DNA from: DAIPJH01 sp036770365
Lineage (GTDB): Bacteria > Pseudomonadota > Alphaproteobacteria > Rickettsiales > UBA998
Length of the DNA stretch: 64,000 bases
Assembly: GCA_036770365.1 (NCBI GenBank)
Contig: DAIPJH010000004.1
Location: forward strand, 1-64,000
Direction of reading: 5' to 3'
The position numbers and the translations under genes are program-made. Under the pieces are notes generated by a model. The model had not been told where the DNA came from. It was given only the letters and a program-made list of their open reading frames with translations, and made no database searches. Below, piece after piece: positions 1 through 6,331 of the stretch. The first letter of the stretch is position 1, and every line of letters starts with the position of its first letter.

Positions 1-49
1 TGATAATAGGGCATAATATGTTGTACGGTTTTTTGCAAAGGAATAAGCA

Positions 50-307
50 ATGAGTTTACATATATCCTTGCCAGAGGGTTTAGAGCGATTGGTAAATCAT
101 GAAATGGCTAGTGGTCTGTATCGCAATGTGGATGACTTGGTGGCGGAAGCACTACAAAGCTTTCTTGTTAGACACTCTGAATCAGACTATCTTGCGCCCG
201 AAATGCAGCGTAGAGTAGCACGCTTAGAGGCGGGTGATGTTGCGCTCCGTCCTGCATCAGAGTATTTTGATGCGCTTGAACAACGTATTCAGGCAATGCC
301 AGACTAA
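50..307 (+). CDS. ParD/CopG-type antitoxin of a type II toxin-antitoxin pair
   Basis: An 85-residue protein with the look of a ParD-like ribbon-helix-helix antitoxin: a short N-terminal strand (SLHISLP), two predicted helices (about residues 10-20 and 25-40), and an acidic, extended C-terminal half that in this family wraps the toxin. The family binds its own promoter as a dimer and neutralises a RelE/ParE-type toxin. The stop codon overlaps the ATG of the next gene (TAATG), the usual coupling in such pairs. An AAGGAA-like ribosome site lies about 8 bp upstream of the start. The promoter and operator lie at or beyond the window edge. The reading frame is intact, whereas the partner toxin is broken. 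Confidence 0.82.
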   Translation: MSLHISLPEGLERLVNHEMASGLYRNVDDLVAEALQSFLVRHSESDYLAPEMQRRVARLEAGDVALRPASEYFDALEQRIQAMPD

Positions 308-596
308 TGTATGACGTAGTGATCACCCCAGAGGCAGAAAAAGAGTTTGATGCTGAAATAGATTATTCGGCAAATCGGTGGGGAAAACGTCACGCGTTGG
401 CGTATGCAAAGGCATTGCGTCAGGTTGTGAATGATATTGCTCCCCAACCCTATCAGATGCATTTAAAGAGTCTTGGGGTTTAGGGGTGCGTGCAAAGCAA
501 TATAAGGGAAACTGGATAGCGTACCGTATTATAGAAGAAGAAAAACGGATTGTTATTTTAGGGTTTCCTAGTGTGTATCGTAATCCAAGATTTTGA
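307..596 (+). pseudogene. ParE/RelE-type toxin, frameshifted
   Basis: The ATG overlaps the antitoxin stop. The first frame encodes 58 residues beginning MYDVVITPEAEKEF, typical of the ParE N-terminus, and stops at 481-483. The rest of the family pattern (FKESWGLGVR, then YKGNWIAYRI and IVILGFPSVYRNPRF) continues in the -1 frame to a TGA at 594-596. The two parts meet at about 450-465, where a one-base change would restore a protein of about 96 residues, the usual ParE length. The toxin is therefore probably inactive, or the break is an assembly error. No slippery heptamer or stimulatory hairpin that would suggest programmed frameshifting is evident at the junction. Confidence 0.75.
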
Positions 597-605
597 ATAT
601 ACCTA

Positions 606-671
606 AATTCCCTCTTCCCCGTGGGGGAGGGAGCTTCCGCTCTGCGCAATGACGGCTATGCCGTCTTTTTC
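606..671 (+). terminator. Palindromic repeat remnant ending in a rho-independent terminator
   Basis: A C-rich arm (610-620) faces a G-rich arm (623-633). This is followed by a stretch resembling the common GTCATTGCG-type intergenic repeat on the opposite strand (637-655). It ends in a hairpin GACGGC-TAT-GCCGTC (651-665) followed by five T residues. The hairpin and T-run would terminate the toxin-antitoxin transcript. The whole looks like a decayed mobile palindrome recruited as a terminator. Confidence 0.6.
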
Positions 672-730
672 CTTGCCTCTGGTTTTCAATCTGCCATAAC
701 CACTACATCAAAATGTCTTGGGAATGAAAA

Positions 731-808
731 ACGAGGACAGGAGTCCGATTCTTTAGTGGCGAAGCCTCAGGCTTATCGCGTAGGTCAGGAGACCGAAGCG
801 GGAGCGAA
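731..808 (+). repeat. Structured 5'-leader repeat, copy A (upstream of polA)
   Basis: About 78 bp that recur with small changes upstream of kdsA (56475-56557). It holds hairpin 1 GGAC-AGGA-GTCC (735-746), a central hairpin AAGCC-TCA-GGCTT (762-774) and hairpin 2 GGTC-AGGA-GACC (783-794), ending in a GGGAGCGAA tail. It ends 16 bp before the polA ATG. In the second copy the central hairpin has a different sequence but still pairs, which argues for selection on structure. The function is unknown: it could be a palindromic mobile element or a leader RNA. AGGA presented in a hairpin loop resembles the CsrA/RsmA target motif, but that is only a resemblance. Confidence 0.7.
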
Positions 809-824
809 TATATAAGAGAAAAAA

Positions 825-3662
825 ATGACGCAAAAATTACTGTTAATTGATGGTTCTGGGTTTATTTTTCGTGCCTATCATTCGCTCCCCCCGCTCACCA
901 ACCCTGCGGGTGTACCTGTGGGCGCGGTGTATGGCTTTGTGAACATGCTGACTAAGCTGTTGAATAACCAGCATGCGACGCATGTGGGGGTGATTTTTGA
1001 TGCGGCACGCAAGACGTTTCGTAATGAACTTTATCCTGAATATAAAGCGCATCGTCCGCCTGCACCCGATGATCTGATTCCGCAATTTCCGCTGGTGCGT
1101 GATGCGACGATTGCAATGAATTTGCCTGCGATTGAGCTGGATAATTATGAGGCGGATGACATCATCGCGACCTACGCCGAGCAAGCGAAAGCGCAGGGGA
1201 TGGAGGTTATCATTATCTCGTCGGATAAGGATTTGATGCAGCTGATTGATACAGGCGTGACGCTCTATGATGCCATGAAAAACAAGCCGATTGGTGTGGA
1301 GCAGGTCTTGGAAAAATTTGGGGTAACGCCTGATAAGGTCATCGAAGTGCAGGCTCTCATTGGTGATAGTTCAGACAATGTTCCAGGAGTGAAATCCATA
1401 GGGCCAAAGACGGCGGCGGAGTTGATTTTAGAGTTCGGTACACTAGAAAATCTTTTAGATAATATCGACAAAATCAAACAGCCAAAGCGTCGTGAGGTGT
1501 TAGAGCAGTATGGTGATTTAGCGCGGATATCTAAGGAACTCGTGACGCTTAAGCGTGATTGTGTTGGGATTCCGCCAATTTCTGATTTGGTGCTTAAGCC
1601 TACTGATGCGGAAAAGCTTGGTGCATTTGTGCGTGAGCAAGGGTTTGCCTCGCTAGCATCACGTTTAGGGTCGAAGCCTGTGCCAGCCAAGAAATCACAT
1701 GCTGCATCGCAGCAAGAAAATGTCATGCCAATCGTTTCTGCATCTCGCGGTGAGTATGAGTTGGTGACGACAGAAGCAGCGTTGTTGCACTGGATAGATG
1801 CTGCACGTGCTAAAGGATATGTGGCATTTGATACAGAAACCGACGGCTTGAATGCGCGTTCTGGTCAATTGGTGGGGTTTTCGTTAGCGGTGGAAGAGGG
1901 GAAGGCGTGTTATGTGCCGCTTAATCATACGGTGATGGTGCAGCGCGAAGCAAGCGTGGTGTTGCCTACGGTCAAGCAAGGGGATTTGTTTGGTGGCGGT
2001 GACGTGGCGGTGGCAGAGACGAAAGTGGTCGAATCCGTACAGATGCGCGCAGAAGGCCAGTTGCAAGAAAAGCTTGCGCTTGCGTTGCTAAAACCTTTGC
2101 TTGAAGATGCTAGTGTATTGAAAATTGGGCAAAATATCAAGTTTGATGCATTGGTGCTGTCGGCGCGTGGTGTGGATGTTGCGCCGATTGATGATACGAT
2201 GTTGATGTCGTATGTGCTTCGTGCAGGTGCGGGTCGGCATGGTATGGACGCGTTAGCGAAAGAATTGTTGGGGTATGAAACGCTGAGTTTTGAGTCGGTA
2301 GTGGGGAAGGGTAAAAATCAGCTTACCTTTGATCGTGTGCCGCTGGGTAAGGCGTGCGAGTATGCGGCGGAGGACGCGGATGTGACACTGCGCTTGTGGG
2401 GCGTGTTGAAACCACGTGTGATTTCTGAGCATTTGATCAGTGTCTATGAGCGTTTGGAGCGACCGCTTGTGCCTGTGATTCGTCGAATGGAATATGAGGG
2501 TGTGTTAGTTGATGCTTCGCGCTTGCAGCAATTATCCTCTGAATTTGAAGTACAAATCGCAAGCTTAGAAAAAGAGATTTACGGGTTGGCTGGGGTAGAA
2601 TTTTCAGTGGGTTCGCCGAAGCAACTTGGTGAGATATTATTTGATAAATTGGGGCTTGGTGGGGGCAAGAAATCAGGAAAAACTGACGCTTACGCAACGG
2701 GTGCGGAGGTGTTGGAGGAGCTTGCGGAAGAAGGATATGAGATTGCGTCTAAGGTGTTAGAATGGCGACAATTATCGAAGCTGAAAAGTACTTATTCTGA
2801 TGCGATTCCTAAGCAAATTAACGCTGTGACTGGTCGTGTGCATACCAGTTATTCACTTTCTGCGACTACCACGGGGCGTTTGGCATCGTCCGATCCAAAT
2901 CTGCAAAACATCCCTATTCGTAGCGTGGAGGGGCGCAAGATTCGTGAGGCGTTTGTTGCAGCTTCGGGTTGTCAGTTGATGTCGGCGGATTATTCGCAGA
3001 TCGAGCTGCGTTTGCTTGCGCATATCGCGGATATTCCTTCGCTCAAAGAAGCATTTAAAAACGGTGAGGATATTCATGCTGCGACCGCGAGCCAGATGTT
3101 TGGTGTGCCGCTTGCAGAAGTCACGAGCGATCTACGCCGTAAAGCTAAAACGATCAATTTCGGGATTATTTACGGGATTTCGGCACATGGTTTGGCGGCA
3201 CGTTTAGGGATTTCGCGTACCGAAGCAGGGGCATATATTGAAGCCTATTTCAAGCAATATGCGGGCATTAAAGACTATATGGAGCGCACCAAAATGCAAG
3301 CGCGGGAGCTTGGCTATGTGACCACGCTTTATGGTCGCCGTTGCCATTTGCCGAGTATCAATGATAAAAATGGGTCGCTTCGTCAATTTGCTGAACGCGC
3401 TGCCATCAATGCGCCACTTCAAGGTACGGCGGCGGATATTATTAAGCTCGCGATGATTGCCGTCGATAATTTGTTGCGCAGCAAAGCATCCAAATCCAAA
3501 ATGTTATTGCAAGTGCATGATGAGCTTATTTTTGAGATTGCTGAAGGCGAAGAAAGCTGGCTTCCACCACTTATTAAAAAGGCGATGGAGCAGGCAGTCA
3601 GCTTGTCTATTCCGCTAGTTGTCGATACGGGGCTTGGGCAGCATTGGGGGGAGATACATTAG
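825..3662 (+). CDS. polA: DNA polymerase I
   Basis: A full-length three-domain Pol I of 945 residues for Okazaki-fragment processing and repair synthesis. Residues 1-280 form the 5'-3' nuclease (LLIDGSGFIFRAYHS near the start, ISSDKDLMQLID at about 131-142, GDSSDNVPGV at about 180-189). Residues 305-525 are a DEDD-type 3'-5' exonuclease that keeps the FDTETDGL acidic motif (335-342) and EYAAEDADVTLRL (512-524), so proofreading looks active. The polymerase has motif A (SADYSQIELRL), the O helix (RRKAKTINFGIIYGIS) and motif C (QVHDELIFEI). An insert in the exonuclease domain carries QGDLF (385-389), which resembles a beta-clamp-binding pentapeptide. The chosen ATG gives the canonical MTQKLLLIDGSG start. 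The leader holds repeat copy A. Confidence 0.98.
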   Translation: MTQKLLLIDGSGFIFRAYHSLPPLTNPAGVPVGAVYGFVNMLTKLLNNQHATHVGVIFDAARKTFRNELYPEYKAHRPPAPDDLIPQFPLVRDATIAMNLPAIELDNYEADDIIATYAEQAKAQGMEVIIISSDKDLMQLIDTGVTLYDAMKNKPIGVEQVLEKFGVTPDKVIEVQALIGDSSDNVPGVKSIGPKTAAELILEFGTLENLLDNIDKIKQPKRREVLEQYGDLARISKELVTLKRDCVGIPPISDLVLKPTDAEKLGAFVREQGFASLASRLGSKPVPAKKSHAASQQENVMPIVSASRGEYELVTTEAALLHWIDAARAKGYVAFDTETDGLNARSGQLVGFSLAVEEGKACYVPLNHTVMVQREASVVLPTVKQGDLFGGGDVAVAETKVVESVQMRAEGQLQEKLALALLKPLLEDASVLKIGQNIKFDALVLSARGVDVAPIDDTMLMSYVLRAGAGRHGMDALAKELLGYETLSFESVVGKGKNQLTFDRVPLGKACEYAAEDADVTLRLWGVLKPRVISEHLISVYERLERPLVPVIRRMEYEGVLVDASRLQQLSSEFEVQIASLEKEIYGLAGVEFSVGSPKQLGEILFDKLGLGGGKKSGKTDAYATGAEVLEELAEEGYEIASKVLEWRQLSKLKSTYSDAIPKQINAVTGRVHTSYSLSATTTGRLASSDPNLQNIPIRSVEGRKIREAFVAASGCQLMSADYSQIELRLLAHIADIPSLKEAFKNGEDIHAATASQMFGVPLAEVTSDLRRKAKTINFGIIYGISAHGLAARLGISRTEAGAYIEAYFKQYAGIKDYMERTKMQARELGYVTTLYGRRCHLPSINDKNGSLRQFAERAAINAPLQGTAADIIKLAMIAVDNLLRSKASKSKMLLQVHDELIFEIAEGEESWLPPLIKKAMEQAVSLSIPLVVDTGLGQHWGEIH

Positions 3663-3707
3663 GACTTTTAATATGCCTCAGAGAAATCTAAGCAACACCG
3701 ATTTGCT

Positions 3708-4277
3708 TTATGCGTTTGCCTCATAATCCCCATACTCCGTCTTGAGCAATTTATAGGCGACGCCAATAAGTTTAAAGCGTTCTTCAGCATCTTTGTCGCC
3801 GCCATTAAGGTCGGGGTGGTGTTCTTTCACTAAGCGACGATAGGTACTACGGAGGGTTTTTTGTGAGACAGGGTGGGTGAGTCCGAGCCTATCGAGGGCT
3901 TGTTTATGCTTTGGTGGGATGGCGGGAACGTAGGCTTTGATGATGTCGGCAAAATCTTCGCCGAGTAAATGCTTCATGCGGTCTTGGATGGCAGCTGCGG
4001 CGAGGTGTGGTGGGATGTGATAGCCCCATGTTGGGCGATGACCTGTGACGGCATCTTTTTGAAATGCCATGATTTCATCACTGCTCATGCCTGCAAAATA
4101 ATCCCATTTTTGGTTATATTCCTTGGCGTGAGCAGTACAAAACCAGTAATAATCTGTGGGTGTACGAGCGTCCACCTGCGCACGGTTTTTGGGAGCGCGG
4201 CAACTACCTTCCTGCTGACAGTTTTTATGGTCGCAGGTTCGCGTCTCAGCTTCAGGCTTTTCCTTGTAATTATACAT
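3708..4277 (-). CDS. J-domain protein with N-terminal Cys motif
   Basis: A 189-residue protein with a C-terminal J domain (about 126-185) containing the essential HPD tripeptide (154-156), so it should stimulate the ATPase of a DnaK partner. The N-terminal half has Cys15, Cys20, Cys26, Cys47 and His50 (CDHKNC, then WFCTAH), which may bind zinc. This architecture, in a head-to-head arrangement with bolA, is common in alphaproteobacteria. It lacks the Gly/Phe and zinc-finger regions of true DnaJ, so it is a specialised co-chaperone rather than dnaJ. The 51-bp gap to bolA must hold both promoters. Confidence 0.9.
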   Translation of the reverse strand: MYNYKEKPEAETRTCDHKNCQQEGSCRAPKNRAQVDARTPTDYYWFCTAHAKEYNQKWDYFAGMSSDEIMAFQKDAVTGHRPTWGYHIPPHLAAAAIQDRMKHLLGEDFADIIKAYVPAIPPKHKQALDRLGLTHPVSQKTLRSTYRRLVKEHHPDLNGGDKDAEERFKLIGVAYKLLKTEYGDYEANA

Positions 4278-4328
4278 GAGTCTAGTATGACTGTTTTTGC
4301 GAGAAAACGCAAGATGTGAGGACTATGG

Positions 4329-4634
4329 ATGAGTATGGAAACATGGATACGTGAGGTGTTGAATGCGGAGTTTGCGCCGTTGCGTTTAGATATCATCAAT
4401 GATTCAGCAGCACATGCGGGGCATAATGCACACGCAAAAGCAACAGGTGAGACGCATTTTACGGTGGTGGTTGTATCGCAGGCGTTTGTGGGGGTGAGCC
4501 GTGTGGCGCGTCATCAGCGTATTTATGGGGTGTTAAAGGCTGAAATGGAACGCGAGGGTGGGCTTCATGCGTTGGTGATTCAGGCCTATGCGCCAGACGA
4601 GGCTGGAGCAAAACGATTGGAAAATAGCTTTTAA
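4329..4634 (+). CDS. bolA: BolA family protein
   Basis: A 101-residue single-domain BolA protein (class II KH-like fold). The central HFTVVVVSQAFVGVSRVARH segment holds the conserved strand and the helix that carries the RxxRH motif, followed by the C-terminal HALVIQAYAPDE strand. BolA proteins pair with monothiol glutaredoxins in iron-sulfur handling and also affect envelope shape. A GTGAGG ribosome site precedes the ATG. The gene is divergent from the J-domain gene and overlaps the next, convergent gene by 4 bp. Confidence 0.93.
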   Translation: MSMETWIREVLNAEFAPLRLDIINDSAAHAGHNAHAKATGETHFTVVVVSQAFVGVSRVARHQRIYGVLKAEMEREGGLHALVIQAYAPDEAGAKRLENSF

Positions 4635-5107
4635 AACTTCATTTTCATCATTAGGCGGACTTCATTAGTTTTTACCCGTAGACGAAAACGAGGGATGTAA
4701 GGTTGATCTTTGCCGTTACCCAGAGCAAGTTCCGTTTGCATCTTGCCGTTAGCTGGATCAATGTTAACTGCTACGGATTTGCCGAGTGCCACTTGCGCAC
4801 CGAGTTGTAATTGGTAATCGAGTTCGCTTTTGCGAAATTTTTCTTCTTCGGGTGAAATGCGTGAGACGGTTTCGATGTAGGGCGTCACATCCATACTTGT
4901 GCCAAGAAATGGTTCAATGATATAACCTGTTTTGGTGATGGGTTGTTGAATATTATAGTAAGTTTCTGATGAGGTAATGTAGGTTGGAGCTAATGCTGGT
5001 TTTGGTTTTGCGATGATACCATGAGCAAGTAAAGTTGAGGGAAGGATGACCATGCCGACTAAACAAGGGGTGATGTGCCAAAGGTAGGACGAGAGTGGAG
5101 GTTTCAT
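4631..5107 (-). CDS. Secreted hypothetical protein
   Basis: A 158-residue protein that I cannot place in a family. Its start, MKPPLSSYLWHITPCLVGMVILPSTLLAHG, reads as a Sec signal peptide with cleavage near residue 29. The mature part is Pro- and Tyr-containing, then turns into alternating polar and hydrophobic segments (LDYQLQLGAQVALG, KMQTELALG, RFRLRVK) and ends in MKMKF. A terminal Phe after beta-rich sequence is typical of outer-membrane or periplasmic beta proteins, so an envelope location is inferred. An AGGAGC ribosome site sits just upstream of the ATG. Confidence 0.7.
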   Translation of the reverse strand: MKPPLSSYLWHITPCLVGMVILPSTLLAHGIIAKPKPALAPTYITSSETYYNIQQPITKTGYIIEPFLGTSMDVTPYIETVSRISPEEEKFRKSELDYQLQLGAQVALGKSVAVNIDPANGKMQTELALGNGKDQPYIPRFRLRVKTNEVRLMMKMKF

Positions 5108-5162
5108 AACAGCTCCTTATTATTATGTTTCTTATTTTATAGTTTATTATAGCTTATTCTTA

Positions 5163-5312
5163 ATGTATTGTCTCGTAAATCTTGTGCTGCGCCGCGGTAT
5201 TTATGTTGCTATGCAATATGAGAAATGTGCAGATGCGAAATGTTGGCGGTGTTGTTTACGTGCAACGGTAGCTTTGAAACGTGAGGGTTGTGTTGGGTGC
5301 TTGAGGTGTTAG
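5163..5312 (+). CDS. Possible tiny Cys-rich protein
   Basis: A 49-codon frame from ATG 5163, or 33 codons from ATG 5211. The C-terminal 33 residues hold seven Cys in the pattern C-x4-C-x2-CC-x11-C-x2-C-x2-C, including KCWRCCLRAT and GCVGCLRC. The stop (5310-5312) runs straight into a hairpin and T-run, which is what a short transcript of its own would show. Against it, no clear ribosome site precedes either ATG, and the local DNA is rich in TG, which yields Cys codons by chance. A small RNA is an equal alternative. The product could bind metal if real. Confidence 0.3.
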   Translation: MYCLVNLVLRRGIYVAMQYEKCADAKCWRCCLRATVALKREGCVGCLRC

Positions 5313-5334
5313 AGGTGTAATTCCTCTTTTTTTT
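5311..5334 (+). terminator. Candidate rho-independent terminator
   Basis: A stem AGAGG (5311-5315) pairs with CCTCT (5323-5327) around a TGTAATT loop and is followed by eight or more T residues. It would end a plus-strand transcript starting in the 5110-5210 region, where no recognised gene lies. The stem is short, so strength is uncertain. Confidence 0.5.
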
Positions 5335-5362
5335 AGGTTAAAATGAGACGTTAACTTTAGGT

Positions 5363-5377
5363 TGGCACGGTTTGTGC
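5363..5377 (+). promoter_or_regulatory. Sigma-54-like promoter upstream of the diguanylate cyclase
   Basis: TGGCAC, five bases, then GTGC, with the invariant GG and GC dinucleotides at exactly the -24/-12 spacing (consensus TGGCAC-N5-TTGC, one mismatch). Transcription would start about 45 bp before the ATG at 5433. If real, the cyclase needs RpoN and an enhancer-binding activator. I did not find an obvious activator site upstream. Confidence 0.5.
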
Positions 5378-5432
5378 TTGTATTGTTAGGTTTTTGTAAG
5401 AATCTACATGTATCAAGTACTCGAGGTCAGTC

Positions 5433-6191
5433 ATGTTAGGACAGTATTTACCCGCTATGGCAGCAAGTTACGACAATAAAGGAAAACCGCGCAGCTTCTT
5501 GAATGAGGCGTTTTCTTTGGCGCGTCGTGGTCGTAAGGCACATATCCCCGACCGTATTGCGATGCTTGGGATTCCAGAAGATGAATTGACAGACGCTGTG
5601 ATGCTTGCGTTTTCGGCGTTGTTTGAAAAAATGGACGACATGCAGCTTGAGATGAATAACGCACGTGTTCAGTTGGACGAAATGCAGTCTTTGGTTGATG
5701 TGGATTGTTTAGCTCCTATTCCGAATCGTCGTGCCTTTATGCGTCGTCTGCAATGGGTGGTGTCAATGCAAGAGCGTTATAATGATCCTTCGAGCATTGT
5801 GTATTTTGATCTTTCGCGTTTTAAATATGTGAATGATACTTATGGGCATGCAGCGGGTGATGCAGCGATTCGCCATGTGGCAGAAATTTTGAGTGGCTTT
5901 AAGCGTGATTCTGACTTTATGGCGCGTTTAGGTGGTGATGAATTTGCAATTATTCTCTATTATGCGGATGAAGATGTTGCGCGTCGTCGAGCAGAGCAGA
6001 TTGCTGAAAAAATTCGTACCACGCCGTTCACATTTAATGGTCAGGTGATTTATATAGGTACATCGTTTGGCTTTCACGCGATTCGTAAGGGTGAGACGGC
6101 AGAAGCTGCGCTTCATGAGGCAGACCAGTCCATGTATCGTCATAAGCAAGCAGCACGTCTTTTGGAGAGCGAAACGGGTGTTCACGCTTGA
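5433..6191 (+). CDS. Diguanylate cyclase (GGDEF domain)
   Basis: A 252-residue cytoplasmic protein that should condense two GTP to c-di-GMP. Residues 1-65 are unassigned, 65-90 form a likely coiled coil (signalling helix), and 92-245 are the GGDEF domain. The active site GGDEF is intact (167-171). The substrate and metal region YFDLSRFKYVNDTYGH is present. An inhibitory I-site RDSD (158-161) sits exactly five residues before GGDEF, so product feedback is expected. There is no EAL domain, membrane segment or receiver domain, so the input is unclear. It lies 140 bp upstream of a pilus-type ATPase with a c-di-GMP-binding MshEN domain. Confidence 0.95.
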   Translation: MLGQYLPAMAASYDNKGKPRSFLNEAFSLARRGRKAHIPDRIAMLGIPEDELTDAVMLAFSALFEKMDDMQLEMNNARVQLDEMQSLVDVDCLAPIPNRRAFMRRLQWVVSMQERYNDPSSIVYFDLSRFKYVNDTYGHAAGDAAIRHVAEILSGFKRDSDFMARLGGDEFAIILYYADEDVARRRAEQIAEKIRTTPFTFNGQVIYIGTSFGFHAIRKGETAEAALHEADQSMYRHKQAARLLESETGVHA

Positions 6192-6331
6192 TTTGCCTGA
6201 AAATGGTAAAAATGTTGCTAAAATGTCGCTAATTATTACCTAAAGATTGATATTCCCTGCTTTGAAATTAAGTAAATCATAACCTCATTTTGCTATGATT
6301 CCAGTGTTAGGCATAGGGAATTGAGGCTATT

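Noticed and set aside
621..815. A 64-codon frame before polA
   Set aside because: It runs through the palindromic repeat, the terminator and the leader element, and its sequence is explained by them.
5342..5360. A CtrA box before the diguanylate cyclase (TTAA and TTAA halves)
   Set aside because: The halves are nine bases apart instead of seven.
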